Origin: an uncultured bacterium
GTDB lineage: Bacteria > Patescibacteriota > Minisyncoccia > Phycocordibacterales > CAIZLB01
NCBI GenBank assembly: GCA_903848795.1
Contig: CAINHC010000008.1
Location: 1 to 32,091 of the forward strand
Reading direction: 5' to 3'
DNA: 32,091 nt
A model generated the notes under the pieces. It had not been told where the DNA came from and searched no databases. It was given only the letters and a program-made list of their open reading frames with translations. Positions 1 to 10,800 of the stretch are shown here, piece by piece (position 1 is the stretch's first letter; every line of letters starts with the position of its first letter). The translations under genes were made by a program, and so were the position numbers.

Positions 1-2
1 AT

Positions 3-77
3 TTTATGAAGTGTTTGGGTTACCTTTCACCGAAAGAAGTATTGGAAAAACATCGCAAAAGAAAAAAGAAGCTCTGA
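3..77 (+). CDS. C-terminal fragment of IS30-family-like transposase (truncated by window edge)
   Basis: Frame 3 reads ..FMKCLGYLSPKEVLEKHRKRKKKL*, resembling the IS30 transposase C-terminus (RPRKCLGxxTPxEVF). Confidence 0.6.
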   Translation, partial: FMKCLGYLSPKEVLEKHRKRKKKL

Positions 78-184
78 TCGCTTCCTTTTTCTGAGAATTG
101 TATGGTTTTTAAAATATTAAAACGTGGGGTTTGTGTGCCATTTTCTAAATTTACATATTATAACACATTTTTAGGTCTCTGCAC

Positions 185-197
185 GGGGCCTGACCCC
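185..197. repeat. REP-like motif GGGGCCTGACCCC, copy 1
   Basis: ggggcctgacccc preceded 12 nt earlier by acacattttt; the same layout recurs at 28341-28375. Confidence 0.6.
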
Positions 198-200
198 AAA

Positions 201-1724
201 TTAAACTCCCATAAATATGGTTTTATTTTCACTCGTCATATTCTTCATGAACTTATTTATCCTCTCATCAATCATTATGTGACGCCTAATTAAGGGTGTT
301 TTTAGAATCATCCCCTCCAGACTTCTGCATCTACTCAGCGCGACGTAAGCTTGACCATGCGTAAATGTCCCTCTTCCAAAATCTACTATCACATTATTGT
401 ATGTCTTCCCCTGCCCCTTGTGAATTGTAATCGCCCAAGCGAGTCTGATTGGAAATTGTGCGAATGTTCCAACAACATCTGTATCCACTGAGTCAAAATC
501 TTTATCATATGAGAATTTAACCATCTCCCAAGTATATTTTGGAACGAGAGCTTCCGTGCCGTTCTCAAGCCTCACATAAATTTCTTGCTTATATTCATTA
601 ATTTTTGTCACGGTTCCAAGATCGCCATTAACCCATCTTCCCTCTTTGTCATTATTGAGCATCATGATTCTAGCGTTCTCCTTAAGCGCCAAATCCTCAT
701 TTGTTGGCAAATTTCTTTCAAACATTCCACTCTTCTTACCTTTGAAAATTATTTTATTTGTTTCAAGTTCATTTAATTTTCCATTATTGATGGCGTCCGC
801 CATTGCGTTTGTTGTAACGAGGAAAATATAATCGTTAAAAATCGAAGGATCCAGATTTTCATCCGCTGGATCTTGATGTCTTTTGTTTAGCAAATCCAAA
901 TGCGAATCTCTAATATTTCCACTTCTTATTCCCTCCAAAATATCAATAAATTTGCTATCATCCTGTCTGTAAATTTTATTTAATTCAATTAATTTAAAAT
1001 CTGCATCAACAAAAACTTTTGAATCAAAAAAGTATGGGCTCTTATAGTACGATGAAAACATTTCCTCCTCATAACTTGTAACAACCGGCGGAAGCTGAAA
1101 CAAATCCCCAACAGCTATAATTTGCACACCACCAAATGGTAGGTTTTTATTTTTGCCATTTAGACGCATGAACATGTCTACACAATCAAGGAGGTCCGCT
1201 CTAACCATTGAGATCTCATCAATAATTATTGAATCCAAATTTTTATAAATTGCAGTGCTTCCAGTTGCCTTCTTGATTGAGACTGGGCTAACATTAATAC
1301 CAAATTTAAAAAATGAGTGAATTGTTTGTCCACCAATATTCACTGCTGAAACTCCAGTTGGTGCAAGAATCACAACTTTCTTCTTTGTATTTTCTTTGAA
1401 GTATCGGAGTAGTGTTGTCTTACCAGTCCCAGCCTTTCCTGTTAAAAAAATATTTTGTGAGGTGCTCTCCATTGAGTTAAGAGCCATTAGCGTCTCGTCG
1501 CTCAATTCTATCTTTTCTCCATTTATATAAAATCCGTCTTTTTTAGGTGCGCCGTTTGCGCCTCCATTGACTCCGCCTGCACCACTATTCCTTCCTGCTT
1601 CCTCTTTTTCTTTTGCAATTTTTGCCAAAGTCTTTTTAAAAATCTCTGTTTTTGAAGGACCAGTTTTTTTAGCCTTACCAGCGCCAGAATATTTTTGAAA
1701 TTTAGAATATGAAGAAAATACCAT
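201..1724 (-). CDS. PIF1-like / AAA superfamily 1 DNA helicase
   Basis: Walker A FLTGKAGTGKTTLL, Walker B IIIDEISMVRADLLD, C-terminal AWAITIHKGQGKTYNNV and YVALSRCRSLEGM. Start trimmed to MVFSSYS (1724), which has TATAAT 7 nt upstream. Confidence 0.88.
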   Translation of the reverse strand: MVFSSYSKFQKYSGAGKAKKTGPSKTEIFKKTLAKIAKEKEEAGRNSGAGGVNGGANGAPKKDGFYINGEKIELSDETLMALNSMESTSQNIFLTGKAGTGKTTLLRYFKENTKKKVVILAPTGVSAVNIGGQTIHSFFKFGINVSPVSIKKATGSTAIYKNLDSIIIDEISMVRADLLDCVDMFMRLNGKNKNLPFGGVQIIAVGDLFQLPPVVTSYEEEMFSSYYKSPYFFDSKVFVDADFKLIELNKIYRQDDSKFIDILEGIRSGNIRDSHLDLLNKRHQDPADENLDPSIFNDYIFLVTTNAMADAINNGKLNELETNKIIFKGKKSGMFERNLPTNEDLALKENARIMMLNNDKEGRWVNGDLGTVTKINEYKQEIYVRLENGTEALVPKYTWEMVKFSYDKDFDSVDTDVVGTFAQFPIRLAWAITIHKGQGKTYNNVIVDFGRGTFTHGQAYVALSRCRSLEGMILKTPLIRRHIMIDERINKFMKNMTSENKTIFMGV

Positions 1725-1812
1725 GAATGCAATTATAACATAAACAATAAAATACAAAGGTTCAGTATGAAGAAAAAAGTGTGATGTAATGCAAAAATAA
1801 TGCAAAAGATAA

Positions 1813-1843
1813 GGGCGGCGGAGTGCAAAGCACTCCGCCGCCC
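1813..1843 (-). terminator. Strong hairpin downstream of the lipoprotein gene
   Basis: Perfect 14-bp stem gggcggcggagtgc-aaa-gcactccgccgccc; weak U-tract on the minus strand. Confidence 0.65.
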
Positions 1844-1861
1844 CATTTAAATCAGCCACCC

Positions 1862-2428
1862 TCACTCGCTCTTTTTCTCACGAATATGAACGTCACCCGT
1901 AAGAGCATACATACCCAGCATGCTGACGCTGTTTGGATACGGATTATAGACTTTGAAAACAAGCGAACTGGAATCAATCCAGTAGGTTTTACCGACTTCA
2001 AATCGTCCACCAACTTTAATTTGCTCAATGTTTTTAATAGCTTCGCCAGGCCTTGATTTAAGAAGGTCATTGTGCACACCAAGAATTTCAACTGAGACAT
2101 CCATTCCACCACCAGGATCAACAACTTGATAGTAATTGAATGCAATAGTGTGAAATCCTGGCGTGACAAGAACATAGGTTTTATCCACGTCCACACTCTC
2201 CCTGTTATCATCAACAGAATAGACCGTGGAAACAGTGGAGCCCTTCCCAGAGCCAGTCTTGGTCACAATTTGCAGACGAGCCATTCCGCTGCTGGCAAAG
2301 ATAGCATCATCTTGCATTGAAGCGCATCCTGTAAAAAATACTAGAACAACGGGCACCAAAATCAAGGTGACAATTGATGTGATTTTACTACACAAATGCA
2401 ACACATTCATCTTCATTATTGTCTTCAT
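1862..2428 (-). CDS. Putative lipoprotein of unknown function
   Basis: Signal sequence ending in lipobox VFFTGC. Start at MKTIMKMN with SD-like AAGGAGAG upstream. Confidence 0.7.
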   Translation of the reverse strand: MKTIMKMNVLHLCSKITSIVTLILVPVVLVFFTGCASMQDDAIFASSGMARLQIVTKTGSGKGSTVSTVYSVDDNRESVDVDKTYVLVTPGFHTIAFNYYQVVDPGGGMDVSVEILGVHNDLLKSRPGEAIKNIEQIKVGGRFEVGKTYWIDSSSLVFKVYNPYPNSVSMLGMYALTGDVHIREKKSE

Positions 2429-2498
2429 TTTTTCTCTCCTTTTTTTGTTGTACACTTTTATTTGTTGTTTATCTACGCTAACCATTTTCTACTATTAC

Positions 2499-2538
2499 AA
2501 AAAAGGTGACGCCTTCGGAATAACCGAGGACGCCACCG
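2499..2538 (-). terminator. Rho-independent terminator of the 2609-3295 gene
   Basis: Minus strand GGTGGCGTCCTCGG-TTATT-CCGAAGGCGTCACC followed by TTTTTT. Confidence 0.75.
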
Positions 2539-2608
2539 ATGACAACTCAAAAGCTATACAAGCTCAATGAGTCTACTAAACAATTGAGTTCATAGAACAG
2601 TGGTTTTG

Positions 2609-3295
2609 TCAAAAGGAAAAGACCCAACAGACAGAGCCACCCATTGTTTTTCCCAGGATTGCAGTGAACTCCATGCTGCAGGAATCTCCGAATCTCCAAC
2701 CGGCCTTTGGGCAAATTGCCGGCAACCAAATCATCTTGGTCTTTGCCGACTCCTCGGAACCAAAACGGTCCCATCCGCTGTCAGCGTAGATACCCGTCAG
2801 TTTGCCATCAACGCCGATGTACAAATTTTGAGTCAGATACAATGAACATCCAATGTTCATATACATACCGAAGTCAGCTTCGGTATAAATGAAAGCGCCG
2901 TTTGCTGCCGGCCTTGAATCATTGATGTTCTGCTTACGGTCTTTGTTGTAACCAAAAAGACCGCCGATTTCAAAATTCCACGCGACATCCTTAACAAATT
3001 CCTGCTGGCACCGAACCCCAAGGGCTCCAAAGCTGAGGAATTTTTTACTAATATCCGTCTTTCCAGCCGAACCGGCAACGCCGGCATTAGGTAGGAAATA
3101 GTCATTAGGATGGGTGTTATGGACACATGACAACCCGGCATCAGATATCGCTGAGTATCCTTGATAACCCAGAGTGACTCCTAAGTGAAGCTTAGAAGTA
3201 TCTTCCTCCGAGGCACGAGCCACCAAACTGGTGGAGATCAGAACAAAGGCCATCATTAGGCCAAACATTACACCAATTACGAATTGTTTTTTCAT
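2609..3295 (-). CDS. Secreted beta-barrel-like (outer-membrane-protein-like) protein
   Basis: Signal peptide ..LVARASEE, then alternating Gly/aromatic strands (LHLGVTLGYQGYS, WNFEIGGLFGYN, LYIGVDGKLTGIY) ending in ..VCWVFSF* with C-terminal Phe. Confidence 0.5.
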   Translation of the reverse strand: MKKQFVIGVMFGLMMAFVLISTSLVARASEEDTSKLHLGVTLGYQGYSAISDAGLSCVHNTHPNDYFLPNAGVAGSAGKTDISKKFLSFGALGVRCQQEFVKDVAWNFEIGGLFGYNKDRKQNINDSRPAANGAFIYTEADFGMYMNIGCSLYLTQNLYIGVDGKLTGIYADSGWDRFGSEESAKTKMIWLPAICPKAGWRFGDSCSMEFTAILGKTMGGSVCWVFSF

Positions 3296-3395
3296 TTTCC
3301 TGTTTTTTCTGTTGTTTCTGTTTTGTTTTTTGTTTTATTCAGTTTTCAAGCGACGTCAAAGCACAACATCTGCGTTGGTTTGAAATCCGAAAAAA

Positions 3396-3424
3396 AGAAT
3401 ACCACCCAACCTAAATTTAGTCAA
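3396..3424 (-). promoter_or_regulatory. Sigma70-type promoter for the 2609-3295 gene
   Basis: Minus strand TTGACT (3419-3424), 17-nt spacer, TATTCT (3396-3401), followed by a ~90-nt A-rich leader to the ATG. Confidence 0.6.
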
Positions 3425-3430
3425 ATATTT

Positions 3431-3472
3431 CCTAAACATTCCTAAACATTGTCGTAAACATTTCTTAAACAC
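3431..3472. repeat. Four phased ~10-12 bp repeats (cctaaacatt-like)
   Basis: cctaaacatt cctaaacatt gtcgtaaacatt tcttaaacac, immediately upstream of the -35 at 3419-3424. Confidence 0.6.
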
Positions 3473-3555
3473 ATCAAAATCTTGCAAGTATTCCCTTTGT
3501 AGCCACGCGAGCGCTTCAACATAATTACCTAGAAAGTGATATAATAAATGAATCG

Positions 3556-4452
3556 ATGACGCCAGAAGAACCAACACTCACTCAACAAAATTCGCCCCTT
3601 GAAAAAAGTGGACAAGATTTCGAAATCGAAATAGCAAAAAACATTCGAGAAACTTTTGCATCTGGAACCCTGGAAGAAAAACTAGATGTTATTCCCCAGA
3701 TTTCTAAAATAACTGAACCATCTAGACTTTCGCAATTTGAGAATCTAGCAAGTGATTTGATTAAATCCATTCTACCTACTTACACAAATTTTGGAACTGA
3801 ATATTACAATTCACAAGATACAGTCCAGCATATTATAAAAGCCATTAAATTAATTGAATATTTGCCATCAGAAAAAATAAAACATGAGCTATTAAGATAT
3901 GCGACAGAAACCTATGAAATTTTTAGAATTGTACTTAAAAGAACTCCCAATCATGGAAACATTGAGTTTGTAAAATATTTCTTTAATGAAATAGATGGTA
4001 AATTACCCAGCGATCCACCAAAAGAAATATTTCGTATTCCACGTCCATTATCAGCAGAAGTATTTGGAGTAGAATACAGGGTACCCTATGGACTTAGAGA
4101 AAGAATTGAACTCGTGTTCAAACTGCTAAGATTGGATTCTTGGACAGAAATCGCTAAAGCAATAAAGATATTCTATTTTATTAATGATGATAATAAAAGA
4201 AAAATCGCTTCTCCAATAATTAAGTCTATTGAACAAAAAATATTTGATTTAATAAAGAAAGGATTAAAATACACTGACGAAAATCCGCCAGATGAAGGTA
4301 ATAGTTTATTTTCAAATTTAATGGCATTAGATTCAATAGAATATGCCCCAGATAATTTCAAAGCTGAATTAATTAAAATTGCAGAAGCAAATATTGATAA
4401 AATGGGAGACAATGCGAAGAAAAAACTAGAATCACTAAGGGCCACTTTCTGA
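3556..4452 (+). CDS. Hypothetical alpha-helical protein
   Basis: 298-aa ORF rich in amphipathic helices, no signal peptide; TATAAT at 3540-3545. Confidence 0.7.
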   Translation: MTPEEPTLTQQNSPLEKSGQDFEIEIAKNIRETFASGTLEEKLDVIPQISKITEPSRLSQFENLASDLIKSILPTYTNFGTEYYNSQDTVQHIIKAIKLIEYLPSEKIKHELLRYATETYEIFRIVLKRTPNHGNIEFVKYFFNEIDGKLPSDPPKEIFRIPRPLSAEVFGVEYRVPYGLRERIELVFKLLRLDSWTEIAKAIKIFYFINDDNKRKIASPIIKSIEQKIFDLIKKGLKYTDENPPDEGNSLFSNLMALDSIEYAPDNFKAELIKIAEANIDKMGDNAKKKLESLRATF

Positions 4453-4542
4453 ACTAAGCTTAAATCGCCAATTGAAAACTTCTCCCCAAATTCTACCCAA
4501 AAACACCTTTCATCAAATTACTTTATACATTATAATTAACAA

Positions 4543-6915
4543 ATGAAATATCAACAACGCTTATTGCGTATTGGAATTATTTTTTCCTTTATATTTATTC
4601 TCTTCCCTTCCCAAACATTTGCTATGCAAATCTTTGTCCGCCAGGCCGTTGGTGGAACACAGGCACTTGAGGTAGAGCCAAGTGATTCTATAGAAAATAT
4701 TAAAGCAAAGATTCAGGATAAAATTGGCATAACTCCAAACGTCCAAAGACTTGTATTCGCTAACCATAGACTTGAGGACGGTAGAACACTTTCAGATTAT
4801 AATATTCAAAAAGAAGCCACGGTCTACCTTGTTATAACTACAAACAATAGAGCCTCATTTACCTTTACCATAACCCCATCTTCAGGTGGAACCTGCAATT
4901 GGTCAACTCAATATAATAGTTGTACCTTGCAAGAAGCACTGAACGTTGCGCAAAGCGTATTATTTGACGATTCAATAATTAATATTGGAGCTGGAACATA
5001 TTCAAACGCAGGCATATTTACATATTCCGCACAAATTGATTCTCAAACACTTACCCTCAACGGAGCAGGATCTACAAATACAATCATCACCAATACAAAT
5101 GGAACCTCCACTGATCCAATGGACATTGTTGCACAAGGTACAATATCTATTAATGGTTTAACTTTTCAAGGTGGTGGAACTGGACTAAATATTACAGATA
5201 GTGCAAGTACAAATGTTGGAGTGTTCGATGTATTGATTAATAATTCTACATTTCAAAATGCCAGTGGTGGAGGATTATATATTCAAAATAGTTATGTTCA
5301 CGGAAGTTTGAATGTAAAAGGTAGTCATTTTTCAAACAATACCAAGAGTGCTAGTGGAGCGGGTATCTTTTTGGTCGCTGGTCAAACATTTCCAATTACA
5401 ATTGGAGGAAATAACATTGGCGATGGAAATACATTTGATGGAAATGTCTCCACAGCAGGTGGTGGTGCAATTTACATAGACACAAATGGCGCCAGCTCCC
5501 CCATCATACTCGCGCATAATACTTTTACATCAAATCATGCGTTTGATGGTGGTGCTATATATCTATATGCAAACTCTGGTCTCAATCTTCATCATAATAC
5601 ATTCACAGCAAACACAGCAGATAATACTGGCTCCGCAACACGTATGTATGTCGATGGTGCGACTGGAAATACTTCAGATAATACCTTTAACAATAACATT
5701 ATTTCGCAAAATGTCGGGCAATATCCATTCTACATTTATATTGACTCCACAGGCTCTTTCACCATGAACTCAAACAAAATGTTCAACAATACTAGTAGCG
5801 GTCAACCCGCAGAGCTTATTTTATTTAGAGCAATGAGCAGCCCGATTGTAATTGCAAATAATCTTATATTTGGTAATCAAATTACAGAAAGTGGTGGCGC
5901 AATGAACGTGTATTCAAGTAATTCCAATACAATTAATTTAATTAATAATACAATCACAGGAAATACCTCGACCAATGGTGTTGGAGGGCTTCTGCTTTCT
6001 TCAAGCGGAATAGATTCCTGGAATTTGTTTAATAATATATTTTGGAACAATAGAGGTAATGGAGTGCTTGGAAGAGACATTTCAGTCAGTCAAACTCCAA
6101 CTTTATTTAATTTGAAATATAATAACTTTTCACAAATTAATAGTACCAGCACCCTTACTGGTTTTGCAACTGCATATCATTTTGCTAATAATGTTTCTAT
6201 TGACCCTCTATTCAAAAATTCAGGTGATTCGGATTATCAAATAGATTCCAGTTCCCCTGCTTTTAACGCTGGATCAAATGATTCACCAAGTTTACCAGCA
6301 ATTGATATTATTGGAGCAAATCGAATTGATCAAGGAACAGTTGATTTGGGTGCATATGAGTTAATTATTCCTGTAGTACCGGTCGCTCAATCCCCCGTTA
6401 TAAATCCTCACTCATCTTCAGGTGGTATCTATTATGGATGCAAAGATGCTAATGCATTAAATTATGAATATTTTTCATGGAGTGTCCCTTCGCTTTGTAG
6501 ATATGGATTAATTAAGCCAGCTAACACAGCGCAATCTACAAGTACACAGGATTTAAAGACTACAGGCATTGTATTAGTTGGTGGTACAAACAGTAATCAA
6601 TCTACAGGTACAACATCAACAACATCAACAACAATCAAGGGCCTTGTGTTCACCAGAGCACTTTCAAAAGGAATGTCAGGATCTGATATTCTTAATTTGC
6701 AAAAATTCCTAATAGATCAACATACAGGCACTTCCTCTATTAATCTTGCAAAAAATGGAGCTTCTAAATATTTTGGGAGTCTAACAAAATCTGCATTGGT
6801 AGAATTCCAAATATCAAAAAATATATTACCTGCAACAGGTACGTTTGGTCCAAGGACTAGAGATTTCTTGATTACAAATATAATGTTTAGTATAAAACAT
6901 GAAAAAACTAATTGA
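4543..6915 (+). CDS. Secreted ubiquitin-domain / parallel beta-helix / peptidoglycan-binding-domain protein
   Basis: Signal peptide [27 protein letters not shown], then [70 protein letters not shown] (ubiquitin). Then beta-helix repeats (NNxxxGxGGAIYI..), a [25 protein letters not shown] Cys motif and a C-terminal PGBD ([31 protein letters not shown]). Confidence 0.92.
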   Translation: MKYQQRLLRIGIIFSFIFILFPSQTFAMQIFVRQAVGGTQALEVEPSDSIENIKAKIQDKIGITPNVQRLVFANHRLEDGRTLSDYNIQKEATVYLVITTNNRASFTFTITPSSGGTCNWSTQYNSCTLQEALNVAQSVLFDDSIINIGAGTYSNAGIFTYSAQIDSQTLTLNGAGSTNTIITNTNGTSTDPMDIVAQGTISINGLTFQGGGTGLNITDSASTNVGVFDVLINNSTFQNASGGGLYIQNSYVHGSLNVKGSHFSNNTKSASGAGIFLVAGQTFPITIGGNNIGDGNTFDGNVSTAGGGAIYIDTNGASSPIILAHNTFTSNHAFDGGAIYLYANSGLNLHHNTFTANTADNTGSATRMYVDGATGNTSDNTFNNNIISQNVGQYPFYIYIDSTGSFTMNSNKMFNNTSSGQPAELILFRAMSSPIVIANNLIFGNQITESGGAMNVYSSNSNTINLINNTITGNTSTNGVGGLLLSSSGIDSWNLFNNIFWNNRGNGVLGRDISVSQTPTLFNLKYNNFSQINSTSTLTGFATAYHFANNVSIDPLFKNSGDSDYQIDSSSPAFNAGSNDSPSLPAIDIIGANRIDQGTVDLGAYELIIPVVPVAQSPVINPHSSSGGIYYGCKDANALNYEYFSWSVPSLCRYGLIKPANTAQSTSTQDLKTTGIVLVGGTNSNQSTGTTSTTSTTIKGLVFTRALSKGMSGSDILNLQKFLIDQHTGTSSINLAKNGASKYFGSLTKSALVEFQISKNILPATGTFGPRTRDFLITNIMFSIKHEKTN
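4624..4851 (+). other. Ubiquitin domain coding segment (76 codons aligned to ubiquitin 1-76)
   Basis: Hand alignment to eukaryotic ubiquitin: 50/76 identical with no gaps; GG terminus absent. Confidence 0.92.
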
Positions 6916-7828
6916 AATTTTTTTTATCATATCTGTTATTATTTTAGGAATCATAAATAGAGACTCCTTAATCAATAATTGGCAACGGGCCTTTCAGCAG
7001 TATTTTCCATGTAAACAACCAATTTATTATCGTCTAGGAACATTTGATACCAGATTTGGAATATCAAAAGAGCAATTTATCAAAGACCTCGCTTCAGCAG
7101 AGAAAATTTGGGAAGACCCTACCGGCATTGATTTATTTGAATATTCTCCAAGTGGAAATTTAAAAATAAATCTAATCTATGATTCTCGCCAACTTACTAC
7201 AGATGAGTTAAGTAGCATGAACTCTACACTCGATAATGGCAAAGAATCTTATGATAAATTAACGACAGAATACAAGCAACAACAAGCGTCTCATGATCAG
7301 AAAAGTTCCGATTTTGAAACAAGACTAGCAAATTTCAATGTGCGAAAAGGAAATTACGAAGCAGAGGTGGCGATGTACAATAAACAAGGTACAGTAAGCG
7401 CAGAGATTAAAAATCGTCTAAATACTGAGAGGGATTATTTAAACACGGAATCGTCAGCGATAAATCAATTGCATACTGATTTGGACAATGAGGTTACGTC
7501 GCTAAATGCAATGATTGCAAATATTAATCAAAATGCAAATACTCTAAATATGGGCGTTAATCAATACAATACCATTAGTGCACCCTTGTCTGAAGGCTTT
7601 AATGAAGGAATTTACAAGAGTGATCCAAAGGGGCAAGAAATTGATGTCTATCAATTTAGTGATGATAAAAAACTGATCAGAGTTTTAGCTCACGAATTAG
7701 GACATGCTATCGGGTTAGAGCATGTGAATGATTCAGAAGCTATTATGTACAAATTAAACACAAGCACGAACATGAATGCAACAAAGAGCGATTTGGATGC
7801 AATAAAGGCAGTGTGTAAAATAAAGTAA
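6899..7828 (+). CDS. Membrane-anchored/secreted zinc metalloprotease (matrixin-like) with coiled coil
   Basis: N-terminal hydrophobic anchor, coiled-coil middle, zinc motif [20 protein letters not shown] (HExxHxxGxxH + Met-turn). Overlaps the 3' end of the upstream gene by 17 nt. Confidence 0.85.
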   Translation: MKKLIEIFFIISVIILGIINRDSLINNWQRAFQQYFPCKQPIYYRLGTFDTRFGISKEQFIKDLASAEKIWEDPTGIDLFEYSPSGNLKINLIYDSRQLTTDELSSMNSTLDNGKESYDKLTTEYKQQQASHDQKSSDFETRLANFNVRKGNYEAEVAMYNKQGTVSAEIKNRLNTERDYLNTESSAINQLHTDLDNEVTSLNAMIANINQNANTLNMGVNQYNTISAPLSEGFNEGIYKSDPKGQEIDVYQFSDDKKLIRVLAHELGHAIGLEHVNDSEAIMYKLNTSTNMNATKSDLDAIKAVCKIK

Positions 7829-7874
7829 GCAAACAAAAGCCGACAACGACATATTACTATTCTGCAATTAATTT

Positions 7875-10800
7875 TTACTTATTTGCTTTAGACAAAGTCA
7901 TAATAATCTTCTTCACATCTGCACCAAGATACCCAGATGCAGGTGTGATTGAATTTGCTTTCTCAAATCTTATCAATGCCCGCTTTGTCATTTCTCCAAA
8001 ATATGTAGTCTCATAACCATCTGACCCCAAGCTTCCTGGAATAGTGGATATAGGAAAACCATATCCATTTAAAAACTTTTGTAATAATTTAACATCATTT
8101 CCACGACTACCAACCAACAAGTCTCTTGGCGCTTTTGATACTTTCTGCATGATGTCTCTTACTGATGTTGTCAAAACTATAGTTGGAGCCTTATTATCAT
8201 CAGTAGTGTTAGCAACACCAATGACGGCGGGGATAACAGTAACCTTCTGAATGACTGGGGTAAGTGTACCAATTATTTTCTTTGTACTTTCTCCAAGAGA
8301 CCCATCAGCTGGAGATATTTTATATTTCTTTTGGAATTTAATAAGAGACTGCCTTGTCATTTCTCCAAAATATGTAGTCTCGTACCCCTTTGAACCTACA
8401 CTTCCTGGGGCAGTAGAAATTGGAAAACCATATTCATTTAGAAATTTCTGTAGTGATTTAACATCATCCCCTTTACTACCAACATTTATATTTCTTGATA
8501 TCTTTGATGCAATCTGAGCTGTAGCTGATGTTGTGTTTACAGCTGAACTGGTAGCTATGTGACTTACTAACATTGAAGTATCTAATGGATTTGACGATGC
8601 TGATGAACCACCACCTCCTCCACCGCCAGATGTTGGAATAATTGAATTAACTATTATTGTAATAGCGGTAGATTTATTTGAAGTCTCCACTGTTATAAAT
8701 TTCAAACTTTGAGAAACAGAAATACTATGTGAGCCTTCACTTAAACTTACTTGTGATGACCATAATCCATTTGAATCTGATGTAGAGGTTCCGATCTGAT
8801 TATCGCCATCGTATATTTTAATATCAGCATCCGCAAAGGCAAACCCTTCTAAATGAATATCCTTAACTGAAGTAGTATCCCCTGTATTTAGTGCCTTTGG
8901 ACTTGCTCCACCCGACAATACCGGAGACAACATATCAGCTTGCTTTTTTGTTGTCAAAATTGATATACCTGAAGCGATTTGGTCACCAACACGGTATGTT
9001 TGATCTTGATATATAGCAATAGCACCATCCGCTCTTTGTGCAATTGGTCCTTGATAATATTCAAGACCTCCACCTATGTTGTCATAAAATCCACGGTCAA
9101 CAGTTCCATCAGAATTAATTCGAATCAAACCTCCAATGTTATATCCATTAAATGATGTAAAATCTCCACTCAAAAGTATTTTACCATCAGGCTGAATAAC
9201 TGACTGAGAAATACTACCAACAGCCCCAGTCCCGATATTATTTTCAAATGCAGAATTTAACGTTCCATCACTATTTAGTAAAACTACACCCGGAGTTGAT
9301 GTACCATTAAAACTTGTAAAATATCCCACAACTAAAATTTTATTATTATCCAAGACCTTAACATCGAAGATATTGCTATTAAATCCAGCCCCAAAAGACG
9401 TGCTGAAATTTTGATCTATACTAAAATCTGAATTCAATCGAATGATTTTTCCAGTTCTTACTACAGAAGAAGTTGCTGTAATGTTTACAGGCCAAATAAT
9501 TTGATCACCATCCTTAACTGCCATGGGTTGCCAATTATTAAGAGTATCTCCATTACTTGTATTATATGGAAGACTATTACTTACGGTACCATCACTGTTA
9601 AGAAGAATTAGTTTTGAACCAGAGACTCCATGAGAATCATTATTTCCTTTTACTATTATCTTATCCCCAAAAGGAGCGGCCACAGTTCCATAAATTTCCG
9701 AAATTCCCAACTTGGCATTTTGTATAAAACTTGTATCTAATGATCCGTCAGAATTTAATCTCGCAAGAGTGCTTGTTGATATGCCATCATATAGAATTGG
9801 ACTAATAAAAGACAATACTATTTTACCGTCAGGTTCTATAAACATAGAGTCAACACTAGCAGAATCATTCAAACCAGAAATAAAATTTGGATCTAATCCC
9901 CCTGTATTAGTAAAACGCAAAATACTATTTCCAGATACTGTTGGATTTTGAACATGAGGAGCTATGTAGGAATCTTTTGGAAAAGATCCAGCAACTAGTA
10001 AATTATTCATACCATCAAAAACAAACTTTTCTACATTTGGAGGAGATATGTTTTGCAAACTCAAATATGCGGGATCAAATGAAATATTTGATCCATAGTC
10101 AAAACTGAAAAGCTTTATTTCAATAGTAGCTTTTCTAGAGGCTGGTATGTTGCCACTGTCTGTAGCCTTAACGGTAAGAGATAAATTTGTACCATACGTA
10201 CCAATATTAATCGGGTTTATTTGATAAATTTGTCCAGTTGACGCATTAATACTTAAGAAATCTGAAGGATTTAGATTTACAGGATATGCTTGAAGAGTAG
10301 TTACTAGAGTATCTAGACTGAACGTTATCGTCTGTCCAGCGTCAACATCAGTAGCCGATAAGGTGCTAATCGCGACACTCGGTTTAATTTTGGCCTGATT
10401 TAAAATTATAGCATCTATGCCCCCAGTAAAATTTGGAGCTATATTAATTGGATACTGAGTGAAGCATGTAGGATTATACACTGTAACCTGATAACCATTA
10501 CCATTACCCATGGCCGAGATGGCGGAATTAATTTCTGATATATAAGTTCCAAGATTCTGTCCCTCCCCAGCGCCATAGTGAGTAAAAAGTAAAACTGGTT
10601 TATTGTCAATAATAATAAAACCTGGCAAACCAGAATCTCCAGCCCTTATGTCCCCACTAAAACTCCCCCTTAAACCATTCAAATATGGGAGGTGTGTTAT
10701 AGTATCATTCATAAAGCCATTCAAGGAATGGACGAATGCAAAGGAGTCCTGATTAAATGTAAGTATCGGCACATCTAAATCATAATTTGGCTCTGTTTTC

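Noticed and set aside
2126-2845. Several plus-strand ORFs opposite the lipoprotein and barrel genes
   Set aside because: Antisense to well-supported genes with signal peptides, promoters and terminators.
4624-4851. Ubiquitin segment as eukaryotic contamination or assembly chimera
   Set aside because: It is in frame between a bacterial signal peptide and a beta-helix in one uninterrupted AT-rich ORF, has many substitutions relative to eukaryotic ubiquitin, and has no intron or foreign composition visible by eye. Read mapping would still be the decisive test.
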